Shown piece by piece: positions 29,157 to 39,998 of a stretch of DNA of 64,000 nucleotides; position 1 is the first letter of the stretch; each line of letters opens with the position of its first letter. The notes under the pieces were generated by a model. That model was not told the DNA's origin. It saw only the letters and a list, made by a program, of their open reading frames with translations, and ran no database searches. Made by a program: the position numbers and the translations under genes. The stretch spans positions 46,986,501 to 47,050,500 of the forward strand of contig NC_081825.1 in NCBI RefSeq assembly GCF_030867095.1, in the 5' to 3' direction. The stretch is from Alligator mississippiensis (lineage: Eukaryota; Chordata; Crocodylia; Alligatoridae).

Positions 29157-31467
29157 CATAGATTCATAGATTCATAGATGTTAGGGTCGGAAGGGACCTC
29201 AATAGATCATCAAGTCCGACACCCTGCATAAGCAGGAAAGAGTGCTGGGTCTAAATGACCCCAGTTAGATACTTGTCTAACCTCTTGAAGACCCCCAGGG
29301 TAGGGGAGAGCACCACCTCCCTTGGGAGCCCGTTCCAGACCTTGGCCACTCGAACTGTGAAGAAGTTCTTCCTAATGTCCAGTCTAAATCTGCTCTCTGC
29401 TAGCTTGTGGCCATTATTTCTTGTAACCCCCGGGGGCGCCTTGGTGAATAAATCCTCACCAATTCCCTTCTGTGCCCCCGTGATGAACTTATAGGCAGCC
29501 ACAAGGTCGCCTCTCAACCTTCTCTTGCTCAGGCTGAAAAGGTCCAGTTTCTCTAGTCTCTCCTCGTAGGGCTTGGTCTGCAGGCCCTTGACCATACGAG
29601 CTGCCCTTCGCTGTACCCTCTCCAGGTTATCCGCATCCTTCTTGAAGTGCGGCGCCCAGAATTGCACGCAGTACTCCAACTGCAGTCTGACCAATGCCCT
29701 ATAGAGGGGAAGTATCACCTCCCTGGACCTATTTGTCATGCATCTGCTGATGCACGATAAAGTGCCATTGGCTTTTCTGATGGCTTCGTCACACTGCCGG
29801 CTCATGTTCAACTTGGAGTCCACTAGGACTCCAAGATCCCTTTCCACCTCTGTGCCACCCAGCAGGTCATTCCCTAGGCTGTAGGTGTGCTGGACATTTT
29901 TCCTCCCTAGGTGCAGCACCCTGCATTTCTCCTTGTTGAACTGCATCCTGTTGTTTTCTGCCCACTTGTCCAACCTATCCAGGTCTGCCTGCAGCTGTTC
30001 CCTGCCCTCCGGCGTGTCCACTTCTCCCCATAGCTTTGTGTCATCTGCAAACTTGGACAGAGTACATTTCACTCCCACGTCCAAGTCGCTGATGAAGACA
30101 TTAAAGAGTATCGGTCCAAGGACCGAACCCTGCGGGACCCCACTGCCCACACCTTTCCAGGTCGAGACCGACCCATCTTCCACGACTCTTTGGGTGCGAC
30201 CCTCTAGCCAATTCGCCACCCACCGGACTGTGCAGTCATCCAAGTCACAGCCTCTTAATTTGTTCACCAGTAAGGGGTGGGATACCATATCGAAGGCCTT
30301 CCTGAAGTCCAGGTATACGACATCTACCCCTCCTCCTGTGTCCAGGCGTTTCGTAACCTGGTCATAGAAAGAGACTAGGTTGGTCAGGCACGATCTGCCC
30401 GCCACAAACCCATGCTGGTTTCCCCTCAGCATAATTTGTCCTGCCGGGCTCTCACAAATGTGAGCCTTGATTTTTTCAAATACTTTACCAAGGATGGAGG
30501 TGAGACTGACTGGCCTATAGTTGCCCGGGTCCTCCTTCCTCCCCTTTTTGAAAATGGGGACCACGTTAGCCCTTTTCCAGTCCTCCGGGACTTGGCCCGT
30601 GCGCCACGAGCATTCGAATATTCCCGCCAGTGGCTCTGCAATGACGTCGGCCAGTGCCTTCAGCACCCTCGGATGGAGCCCATCCGGGCCTGCCGACTTA
30701 AAGGCATCCAGTTCTTCCAAGTGACTCTGCACCACCTCAGGATCTACGCATGGAAGTCTGGCGCCTTGCTGCTGCCTCTCTACAACCCCAGTGAGAGACT
30801 TGTCGTGCCCCTCGCTTAGGAACACTGAGGCAAAGAACTCGTTGAGGAGTTCAGCCTTGTCCCCCCTATCTGTCACCAATTGCTTCTGCCCATTTAGCAG
30901 CGGTCCTATTCCTCCCTGGGCCTTCCTTTTACTCCCTATATATGTAAAAAACAATTTCTTGTTGTCCTTTACTTGAGTTGCCATCCTCAGCTCCATGGTA
31001 GCTTTGGCCTGCCTAACTGCCTCCCTACAAGCACGAGCAGAGGAGGTATATTCATCTTTAGTGATCTCACCCTGTTTCCACTTTTTATGTGCTCCCCTTT
31101 TGGCCCTTAGGCTGCCCTGGATTTCTCTGGTCAGCCATGGAAGCCTCCTGGCCCCTTTCCCTCTTTTGCCTCTCTCGGGGATCGTCTTGCTTTGTGCCCA
31201 AAGGATCGTTTCCTTTAGGCACAGCCACCCTTCTTGGGCACCCATCCCATCAAAACTCCTACTCTGCAGTGCTTCCTTGACTAATCGCCTGAGCGCAATG
31301 AGATCAGCTTTCCTAAAGTCTAGCACTTTCACCCTACTAGTTACCTTACCCACTCGCCGTCTTATGTTGAATTCTATCATAAGGTGATCACTGTCTCCCA
31401 GATAGCTACCGATCTGGAGGTCCCCTATCATGTCATCTCCCGTTGCCAATACCAGATCCAGTATGGC
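29157..31467 (-). mobile_element. Young 5'-truncated CR1 LINE
   Basis: A 2.3-kb CR1 element on the minus strand. The 3' end has ATAGATTC tandem repeats (29157-29178), then GGGTCGGAAGGGACCTC and the UTR. The body is ORF2, open from the 5' break to the stop at 29251-29253. The 5' end at about 31467 falls inside the endonuclease domain: codons for AILDLVL precede the first residue of the annotated frame. CR1 copies usually truncate this way during target-primed reverse transcription. Absence of any stop or frameshift over about 2.2 kb makes it by far the youngest LINE in the window. Confidence 0.95.
29251..31449 (-). CDS. CR1 ORF2 fragment: end of endonuclease, reverse transcriptase, C-terminal domain
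   Basis: ORF2 makes the DNA copy of CR1 RNA at the nicked chromosome target. Of 732 visible codons, residues 1-28 are the end of the APE-type endonuclease, with its conserved SDH at 20-22. Residues about 290-510 are the reverse transcriptase: NYRPVSLTS (310), QHGFVAGRSC (345), YLDFRKAFD (379-387), SGVPQGSVLGP (436-446) and FADD (467-470). The aspartates expected for polymerase activity are present. A Cys/Trp-containing C-terminal region and RT thumb follow. The nominal first codon is TTG and not a start; the frame is open upstream to the truncation. The catalytic part of the endonuclease and all of ORF1 are missing, so it cannot retrotranspose on its own. Expression is not indicated. Confidence 0.93.
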   Translation of the reverse strand: MATGDDMIGDLQIGSYLGDSDHLMIEFNIRRRVGKVTSRVKVLDFRKADLIALRRLVKEALQSRSFDGMGAQEGWLCLKETILWAQSKTIPERGKRGKGARRLPWLTREIQGSLRAKRGAHKKWKQGEITKDEYTSSARACREAVRQAKATMELRMATQVKDNKKLFFTYIGSKRKAQGGIGPLLNGQKQLVTDRGDKAELLNEFFASVFLSEGHDKSLTGVVERQQQGARLPCVDPEVVQSHLEELDAFKSAGPDGLHPRVLKALADVIAEPLAGIFECSWRTGQVPEDWKRANVVPIFKKGRKEDPGNYRPVSLTSILGKVFEKIKAHICESPAGQIMLRGNQHGFVAGRSCLTNLVSFYDQVTKRLDTGGGVDVVYLDFRKAFDMVSHPLLVNKLRGCDLDDCTVRWVANWLEGRTQRVVEDGSVSTWKGVGSGVPQGSVLGPILFNVFISDLDVGVKCTLSKFADDTKLWGEVDTPEGREQLQADLDRLDKWAENNRMQFNKEKCRVLHLGRKNVQHTYSLGNDLLGGTEVERDLGVLVDSKLNMSRQCDEAIRKANGTLSCISRCMTNRSREVILPLYRALVRLQLEYCVQFWAPHFKKDADNLERVQRRAARMVKGLQTKPYEERLEKLDLFSLSKRRLRGDLVAAYKFITGAQKGIGEDLFTKAPPGVTRNNGHKLAESRFRLDIRKNFFTVRVAKVWNGLPREVVLSPTLGVFKRLDKYLTGVI

Positions 31468-32150
31468 ATGTATATATGTGCATCAGAGATAATAATTTAA
31501 AATCTACTTTTTTTTTAATAAAGATTGCAAAATCAAGTACTCTGAAGCTAGGAAATAACAACATTCATGTTGCCTTTTCAACTTCATTTTGTCTCCCATT
31601 TGCTTGTATTCATTATGGCACTGTCTTTTAACACAGGATCACATACATTTCCCCCTCCACCCACACCAAAGAGGATGCCTGTTTCATTCAGTACACAAAA
31701 TGGACTACGCTATTTAATGAGCTTCTAGTACTATTTGTTTTATTCTCATAGACTAATTATACTTTTCATGGGCTATTGTGGGGCCCACTCAGATTTACTT
31801 CAAAAACATTAATTTATTTTCACAACATGCCTGTGGTAAGAAGAAGGAATTTATAGATGGAGAATTGATACATATAAATAAATTATAGGTCAAAATTATT
31901 CACTAATTGTGAGTGTCACTATGTTTAAGATGATAAGGATCTAATTTGTCAGATGACATTGTTTTATGTCGCACTTTACATTTTCAGAACTCTGATCTCA
32001 CTGACTTTTTCCAACTCTGAGCAGTCAACACTGCAGCAAATAAAGCTCTATATTCTCAAGTACTGTTGAGCAGGTATTTTCTAAAAATGCCAGTATGCTG
32101 AAATCAAATCATTTCATGGCAGGTATCAATTTCAACACATCTTCCAAATC
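31468..32150. other. No gene recognised; AT-rich DNA
   Basis: Possible trace of a MIR-like SINE near 31815-31870 (ACAACATGCCTGTGG, then TATAGATGGAGAATTGA). Too diverged to annotate separately. Confidence 0.4.
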
Positions 32151-32151
32151 A

Positions 32152-32335
32152 CAGGTGACTGGTAGGGGGTGCATGGGAGTGAACGTGCCCCCCTGATGGG
32201 GCCAGTGCCCCCCCAATGGCTGACACTGATACGGTCAGTAGGGCTGGTGCCCCCCCTGAAAAGGCCACTGCCGTCAGCAGCTTCTGAGGGTGAACCCCCC
32301 CAAATTAAGGAGGCACCAGTCACTCATGTTCCAAA
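32152..32335. mobile_element. Short element with GTGACTGGT inverted ends
   Basis: AGGTGACTGGTAGGGGG (32153) mirrors GGAGGCACCAGTCACTC (about 32310-32326). The interior is rich in CCCCCC and AGTG-type words and partly self-complementary. Non-coding. Confidence 0.5.
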
Positions 32336-34222
32336 TGAAACAAGGCAGGCCTCTGTATCCTTATCTGATCTGTCCCTGCTTTCCCCAGTTGGCTTCCAGG
32401 TCTAGTCATTCTCCCTGGACTTCTGATGAAATCTACAGCACCATTTCCATGTATTCTATTTGTTTTGCCCAACCATTCATAATTCTCCTTCTGCATCCAC
32501 CCTCTTACACTTTTTCTAAGCCCTACATGCATTGTCCTCCCAATCCTTGTTTAACACACTTCACAGCTATGTTTTCAGTCTCTGTGCCCTTCAGAAACCT
32601 GCCCCCAAGTTCCACCTAATTACCTAGCCCCAGCCTTCCTTCAGCTTCAGTTTCTGTCCCATTGCCTAACCAGTCTCATTCCCATTGCATCAACCATCAC
32701 AAATTCCTATCCAAGTACTCACAAGTTTCCTACCTTTCCCTTATTCCCAAGTCCTACTCCTTGGCTTCCAGTTCAGTCCCAGTAACTCTGTTCGGCCTAG
32801 TCTTATACTCTCCCAGTTTTCCTGTACACCCCAATACCAGTCTCATTACATTGGGACTAGGAGTCCTAATATACTATTTTCTTCACATACAGCGCAATAT
32901 TTTTTCTCTCTTTCAACTTAAATGAGGCTTCTGCCTTCACACTGTCTGGATACCATCAGGGTGTTCACTGAGAGTATAGGGGAGAGTAGATTCTTGCCTT
33001 CTTTTCCAGAGTTTTTCCCAGAACAAGTGGAAAAAAGTAATGCAATTCTGTAGCCTTGCACAGAAGCAGTCAGTTTGGTTTTTTTTGTTGTTTTTTTTGT
33101 TGTTTTTTTTTTACAGGGACAGCACACATGCACTGTAATTACACACAGGAGCTCTAAGGGGATGGAATGACATTGCTGAAAATTAAATCTTTAAAAAAAT
33201 GCAACTAACAAAAACTGAAGAAAAAGCCACCAAGCATACGTGAATTATGGATTTTGAAATACCCAAAATAACAGCAGATTTTCTGAGGGCTGAAAAAGGC
33301 ATCTCTCTGACACAAAGAAAACCCTGTCCAATTAGAAATCCCACTAACATGGCTTGGGATGCTAGAGCATTTCATCATAACAATGTGGAACCTCATTCTC
33401 AACAAAGAGTTACATCATTATGCCTGAATTTTGTCATGCAAGCCATCAATGCTAGAGGTCAATGCCTGGCTTTTAACATTTCACCCCTAAACAGTTAACA
33501 TATGGTAAAGTTATAAATAAACAACATGGTCATGCAGAAAGTAACAATCAAAAGAATTACTGGTCTCATTCTTAATGCTGCACATACATTTACAATTGCT
33601 GTTGCTTACTACTAAGTGCTATTTCTGCTAAAACAAAGATTGAGAATCCTTTCTGTTTAAAGGTCTACTATTCTATGAACTCCAAGGTTCATGTGTTTAC
33701 TTAGATTGTCCTGAAACTTGGTGCAGCTCAATGGGGTTGAAGGATAGGGCTAGCTTACTAAGCTTAGAGACATTTAAAAAAGGGATTTAAAAAAGTCCCC
33801 ACAAATAGATGAAGTTTAATAAATTCTAACAATTGTGTGTGCATAGAGATCTGGAGATCAAGCTTCAATGCCCTCAAGTCCTTTACTGAGCCTACCTCAA
33901 CCTGCTACCTGCATCATGCCCTGTGAATTTATCAAATCAGAACCATCATCCTGAAACAAACAACTGAATCAAGACAGAAAAAGTGTCTTTCCTGAGGCAT
34001 TACTTTCCATTGAGTTATTCCTTCAGGATATTCAATAAGTTAAATTTCTGAAGGAGCTCTTTTCATATTACAAAGAGCTACTTATATGTTATCACTACAG
34101 CTGAGTGAGGAATATGACATTGATAAACATGCATGATGATCCACTCCAACATACTGGTATGCAATGGATGAACATCAGAGTTTTTATTTATTACTTATCC
34201 TCAACTGCATACTTTTATATTG
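32336..34222. other. No gene recognised; pyrimidine-rich then AT-rich
   Basis: The segment 32350-32890 is C/T-rich with recurring CCCAGT / CAGTCTCATT words, probably a decayed repeat. A TTTTTTTTGTTG tract lies at about 33078-33112. The rest holds no recognisable feature. Confidence 0.4.
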
Positions 34223-34227
34223 CTCCA

Positions 34228-35181
34228 TGTGGCAGGGCACTGTTTGTACCTACCACTTCAAGGTCCAGAAAGCAGCAGCCAGCAGGTGCTTGATTAGGGC
34301 AGCCATTTTAGATTGAGGTCTGCCCATATAAACAGGGCAGTTCTGATGCTGGAGGCCAGGCAACAATACTGCCTGGCCAGAGGTTTGAAGATATCATTTG
34401 GAGGTACGGGAGGAGCTGTAGGGGACAGAAAGGAGGCTCCTGGTTCTGGGTATGACTTAAAACTGCACCCTGCCGGGAGTGGGTGGCCTGGTGGGGATCT
34501 CAGTGGTGCGGGAGCCCCCAGGAACTGCCAGGCCAATTACCATCCCAGTGAAAGGCAGGTTGGAGCACCTTAACCCCTAGCCCCCACAACCGGGTGGGTT
34601 ATCCCTAGTTTGGAGGGCCCAGAGGGTGGACCTTTGGAGAAAGAAAAAGGACCATAGACTCAAGGCCTGTCTGAGTTCCCCGTGACTGGCCCATGCTGGG
34701 GCTAGGACCAGAAGGGTTGAAGGGCCGGGAGGCCCACTGTGAGGAATGCCCAAGAGCTGAGGGCCTGGGGTTCCAACTGGCCTGGAGGTGGGCCAGGGCT
34801 AGAGAGCCAAAGGATCACACCCAAAGGGGAAGCAGTTCAGGGAGCTATGTTGTCTGGTATGAAGGCGAATGAGACCACCTGAGGAGAGGAATCCAGATGG
34901 GGTTCAATTAGAAGGATTCTTGCTGGGGCCCAGAGTGGAGCCTGGTGATTTTTGTAACACCTAGCTACCATCTGTCAGGCTTAGGCTGTAGTGTAGGGGA
35001 GGAATGGAGCCGCAGATAGTGCCCCCTAGCATCAGGGCCAGAAATGGGCAGCCTCCAGCTTAATTAACATCTATTAATGAATTATAACAACAAGACGTGG
35101 CAGACAAGAACACTGGCAGTTGGCTCAGGAACAGGTGGGCGGACCAGAGTGAGATCGCCCCCGAGCAGGCCCCCTGTTACA
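34228..35181 (+). mobile_element. Solo LTR, family A, perfect 5-bp target duplication
   Basis: The element begins TGTGGCAGGGCA and ends CCCCCTGTTACA. It is flanked by CTCCA at 34223-34227 and again at 35182-35186. A TATA-like ATATAAA at 34326-34332 sets the orientation. The same text is found in LTRs at 60483-61361 (same strand) and 55255-56043 (opposite strand). For example, ACTTAAAACTGCACCCTGCC here corresponds to ACCTAAAACTGCACCCTGCC at 60715. No internal sequence adjoins it. Ends of the TGTWACA type with 5-bp duplications suit Ty3/gypsy-like or retroviral elements; I cannot decide which. Confidence 0.85.
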
Positions 35182-35186
35182 CTCCA

Positions 35187-36462
35187 CAAATGAATATAGA
35201 TAGCGATAACCTGTCAAATATTTCTAGTTTTGATACTGAAAAGGAGGGAGACAGCTAAAGTACTTGTATAATAAAAACAAACACAAACATATACTAAGCA
35301 ACTGCCACTCAGAGTTGCCAAGCCTTTAATTCTTAGTACTTACAATGCATCTTGATTAACTTCTATTAGTCAAAAGTATTCCAAGGATGGCAAAAAACTT
35401 CACCTGTTATTTTTACTTACAAGCAGCCACCTTCAATTGTCAAACATCAGTCACCTGTCTGGTGTCTCAATTTATAGAAAAAATCATTTTCCAAACAAGT
35501 ACCAATGAATGGTCTTTTGCATATAGAAGAAATTATTTTCATAGAATATAAAATGATAAAAGGAATTCAAAGTTTTTAATTATGTTTAACTTATCTATAA
35601 TCTCAGTTTTAAACTTTAAATGGTTTAAACTCAAGTTACAAAAGTGAATAAATATCACCAGAGTTGGTAAGTAACATAAGAGTGAAAGATAATTGAGTGG
35701 CATTGGTGTGGAGGCTGGCACAAACAATTACATCTTTCTTAGTTGTAAGCATTCCAATAAAAAGATATTAAAATCTTCTGTCAACTTTGAGACAATTATA
35801 TGGAAGTATCAAGTTATTAAAATCAAGCCTTATATCAGTTTCTCATTAGTACACAATGTTACTTTTTTATTTTGACAGCTTGCAGTTCAGCTTACTGCTG
35901 GAACTGTGAAAAATGTAGTGATAAAAGAAAAGTTTGAAATGATGAATAGTCTTTTGTTTAAATTCTGCTTCATATTTTAATTAGGAAACCTACTAAGACC
36001 TGTTCTTTGAAAGGCTATATTTTATTCCATGTTTTTCACATATTCATTTTCCATTAAAATTAGATTTTGATTTTGAAGTGAAGACATTTTCTAGCACAGC
36101 TTTGGCCTGTTTTGAAATGTTATCTTAATGGTAAAAATGTGTATAAGCAGAAATCTGTGAGTCAGTCATAAGGACGTTAAAGAACTTCCCTCTGTAGGCT
36201 GAGTAACACACCTAAAAGGAGAAGGGAAATGACCTTCTTAATGTGAATATCATTAGAAAATGACATTAATTTCTATTCAAGTTCTGTAGCCTGGCTCAAT
36301 CAATCCACAACATATGCTACTCATAAAAAAGATACATGCTAACACAGAGTGGAACCAAAGGAGGAACAAACTCCAGCAGAAGTCTCATAGTTAGGGACTC
36401 ATTGTTTAGAAGGGGCTGGATTTGTAAAGGTTTTTAAGTTTCAAAGATGAAACAAGTATTCA
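35187..36462. other. No gene recognised; AT-rich DNA
   Basis: Ordinary AT-rich sequence. No frame longer than about 60 codons and no recognised repeat. Confidence 0.5.
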
Positions 36463-37617
36463 GTAGACACATCTATGCATGTGCTTTACTGAACATTATA
36501 TTAATATGGAGATGCAGTCAGAGCTGCTGGGCCATGATGTGGTAAACCAGAACTTTATCTCCGACCCCAATGATGAAACCTTTGCCAAGTACAGGACTGC
36601 ATATGGAACAGCATCTCAGCAGTCCTGGATGATGACTGATCTGGAGAAGGCCTTATTGTCAGGGGTGCATAAGGAGCTCTGGTATACCACATTACCACCC
36701 AGCAGCTCCATCACCATCTCTAGGCTTTTGCCAGTGGACAGAGTGGCAGCATGGTGGCTGGGTGAAAGCAGTGGTGTGGGCAGCAGCTCAAACTTCTTAC
36801 AGATGTTCTTGTGGGATGTGGCAGCTGCAATTCACTGCCCTACTGCAGGGCATATGGGTCAAGGCACCTCTAGCTGAGGGGGAAAGCAGGGTGCACCCCC
36901 TCACCTGTGCCCCCCAAGCAGCTTCATTGCATTCCACCCAAAGCAGCTGTATTGAATGGGGTGCATCCCATACCCCAGCCTGTCAGGAGCCATGATCACC
37001 TTTACTAGCTGCACCTCCCCTAGGATCCTCTGGCCTTCCCCACCTCCCCTTTCCCCTCCTTCCTCCTCCAGCTGCAGGACAAACTGCACCCCTGGGAAGG
37101 ACCCTTTGCCCCTCAGTAACACAGAGTGGGAGGAAACAGCTGGATGGAGGTGGAGGCAGCCCCCTGTCAGCTGCAGCTGCCCAGATCCTGGAGATTGAGT
37201 GAGGAAAGCCAGGCAAACTTTGCCCTCTCTTTGCATTGGCTGCCTGCAGCCCACCCCCTCTAACACCTCCTTCCCTTTCCATGATGCTCCAAGGCACCTG
37301 GGGCATTTCATGGGCAAGTCCCCCAGAGGCATATAGCAGAGGGCATGGCTTTGTGCCACCAGCCGAGGACACCAGGCTGTCACTGCTCTGTCTTGCACGC
37401 CCAGCCCTGAGCTCTGTCACTCAGAGTTGCCTTGAGAGACAGGTACAGTTCCTCCTGCACCCCCCAGAGGTCATGGCCTGAAGTAAGTTGCTTTTGTTGG
37501 CCTCAGTTTCCTCCTGACCCTGGCACACACATAGATGAGTGCCTGGGTGGAGTTTAATGCAACTGAATTTTCTGCACAGAAATTTCAGGCTCATTATTTG
37601 CACGTGTAGATACACCC
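36463..37617. mobile_element. Inverted-repeat element with GC-rich core and a 132-codon frame
   Basis: TAGACACATCTATGCATGTG at the left mirrors GCACGTGTAGATACACCC at the right, the same end type as the short family. The left part holds an open frame at 36479-36877 on the plus strand (NQNFISDPNDETFAKYRTAYG, shortened here; a helical, charged first half, then low-complexity Ser/Leu/Trp). I do not recognise this protein; it may be a remnant of transposon coding sequence or chance. Positions 36900-37480 are GC-rich with overlapping frames on both strands that I discount. Confidence 0.45.
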
Positions 37618-37619
37618 TG

Positions 37620-37893
37620 TGGGCAAATCCACACATACAATTAATGTGACTGAATAAACTCCAGTGCAATTGATCTGGACTAAACTAATCCCAATGTGAC
37701 CATCTACATGTGCATTTAAGTGCAGTAATTTACTCCACCATCAGATAGTACCTGTGTCTGACAGGACTATCCAACAGTGCTGTAAACTAGTCTATACTGG
37801 CCCAATTGCCATGCATATGTAGACAGTGACATTTTACTGCTCAGTAAATTAATTAGTCTACTGTGCAGTAAAGCTCATATGTAGATGCACACA
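37620..37893. mobile_element. Short inverted-repeat element, TGTGCAGTAA family
   Basis: GGGCAAATCCACACATAC at the left mirrors CATATGTAGATGCACAC at the right. TACTGTGCAGTAAAG and TACTGCTCAGTAAA lie inside. It abuts the right end of the preceding larger element, so two relatives sit back to back. Confidence 0.55.
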
Positions 37894-38071
37894 GTATGAT
37901 TTTTAAAAACACCTATGCCCACTCCAGTAACAGACACTGTTTTTTGAAAAATCATCCAGACTTCCTCCTAATATCTTTCATCATCTATATACTTTGATAA
38001 ATCTAACCCCCTATCATAATCTGAACATATCAAGAGACTTTCATTATCATCATTATTTTGTGTGTCTAGGG

Positions 38072-38425
38072 CAGGAGTTGTCAACCAAGAGTACATGCAC
38101 CCCTGGGGGTACTTTGAAAGGTCTCTGCAGGGGGACCACAGGGGCGGGTGGGGAAAAAGCACTGCCACCCTGAACCTCTGCCTCACAGGAGCAGAGCCAG
38201 GATAGGGCGATAGTAGGGCCACACAGGTGCCGTGCCGTTGCTTGCTACGCCCCTGCTCTGCATCTGGCCACTCACCACCCCCACCCCCGCATGCTGCATC
38301 CAGCCGCTCACCACCCCCACCCCTCCTACTCCACCTCCAACCCCTCACCACTCCTCTCCAGAGTTACACTTATTAAGAAGGGGTCCACTGGGAGTACACT
38401 TATTAAAAAAGTTTGAAAACCCCTG
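38072..38425. mobile_element. Non-autonomous hAT transposon, perfect 8-bp target duplication
   Basis: The 354-bp element starts CAGGAGTTGTCAACC and ends GTTTGAAAACCCCTG. These are inverted and of the CAGGGGTTCTCAAAC type found in hAT transposons. GTCTAGGG occurs immediately before (38064-38071) and after (38426-38433), the 8-bp duplication hAT transposases make. The centre (38265-38350) is a C-rich minisatellite of CTCACCACCCCCACCCC units. There is no transposase; mobility would have needed one in trans. Confidence 0.92.
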
Positions 38426-39681
38426 GTCTAGGGGTATGGATAGTTTCACTGTTTTAAAAGTGGAAGAGTTTAGCTGTTACAATCTGTGTGATCCTGTAAT
38501 GATAGACGTTAGCTAGCTTGCTCCATCTTTGACCCTAAATGGGACAGGGTTATAGTTGAAGTGATCTTGATTTCTGATTTTGAAATTGAGTCATACAGAT
38601 GTAACTGCTACATCATAAAAGCTTACACTCTATCCTTTGATACAGACACAGTTGTTATGCCTGTCTATACCTTGGGATAACAGTGATTGAGGCTGGAAAA
38701 GTTTTGAAAACTATGAGAAAAAAACAAGTTTTGTTTGACAGCATCTTAGTTACACAAGGAACAGAATTTTTATGGTATTAGCATTAGAGCCAAGTCTCGG
38801 TTTCCCAAGTACTGCTTCTAGTGTCCAGCCTAAAAATCCTGAGATTAGTGACTCAAGATGCAGCTTTCAGGACCCACCATGCTCTGTGTACTGGATCCAG
38901 GACCAAAGTTCTTGAGAGCCTCAGCTTGACAGACCATCAGGGCTTTCAAGCTTCCTTTTTCACAGCTGAGAGTCTGTCAAAATAAGAAAGGAAAAAAAGT
39001 AATAATGTTATTATGGTGGAGGTCTACTGTAGACTACCAAATCAGAAAGAAAAGATGGATGAGACATTCTTCACCAAAGTAACAAAAATTATGAGATGAT
39101 ATTAATTGGGGATTTTAACTGACTTGATATTATCTGGAAAAATAAAAAAGCAAAATATAAAACATCCCATAGGTTCTTGACTTATGTAGAGGACAAGTTT
39201 ATATCTCAGATCGTGTTCTGTCCAAAAAAGAAAGAATGATTTATGAATGTGAAGGCAATAGGAAACTTGGGAAGAGGAAATCACAATATGATACAATTCA
39301 TGATCTTACAAAAGGGATACAGGATGTCAATAAAATAAGAATACTAGAATTCAAAAGGAAGATTTCAAGTAACTCAGATAAATACTTAGTAAGGTCCCAT
39401 AGTAGATTATTATGGGATAAAGAGTATTCAGGAGGGTTGGTAGTTCCTTAAAAATGTTGCATTGGTGGCTCAACAAGAAGATATTTTGACACAGTGGAAA
39501 GATAAGTTGCAAGAGACCTATGTGGATTTATAAGAAAAATTTTAGCTACCTCAAAATCAAAAGCAAAAAACAAACAAAAACAATTCCCACCTTCCCTCCC
39601 CCACAAAAAAAAACAGTCAATGGAAGGAAGGGAGAGCTGAAAACAATTATACCAAAGAATAGCGAGGATTTGCAAGGACAA

Positions 39682-39733
39682 AATGAATAAATAAATAAAT
39701 AAAATAAAATAAATAAATAAATAAATAAATAAA
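39682..39733 (+). repeat. (AAAT)n microsatellite
   Basis: About 52 bases of AAAT/ATAA units with one irregular stretch (AAAATAAAAT), inside the decayed CR1. Confidence 0.95.
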
Positions 39734-39968
39734 GGGAGAGAGAGAGAAAAACATAGGATAATGAGAAAGGGTTCTATTAATATGTTGGACAGAAGAGAAA
39801 ATTTAAGAAAGGTGTGGGTCCATTCCTCAATAGCTGTAACCATATAACTAGCAACTTTAATACAGACAAAGAATGTGAAGAGCTAAGGAGCATATCTGAA
39901 CAGTGTCAGAGTTTCTGATAAATTTGAATGAATTAGTTCAGCAGGATCTAATAAAATCCATTCCAGCA

Positions 39969-39998
39969 TGGGGGGGGGGGGGAGAAGGGGGGGAAACT
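39969..39998 (+). repeat. G-rich run
   Basis: A run of about 13 G followed by AGAAGGGGGGGAAA within the decayed CR1. Could form a G-quadruplex; likely a sequencing-sensitive spot. Confidence 0.85.

Noticed and set aside
31447-31449. TTG as initiation codon of the CR1 ORF2
   Set aside because: The frame is open upstream to the 5' truncation and the sequence there is endonuclease; no initiation is implied.
36901-37420. 165- and 145-codon frames on the minus strand
   Set aside because: Overlapping in two phases over a GC-rich transposon core, with Gly/Arg/Pro bias.
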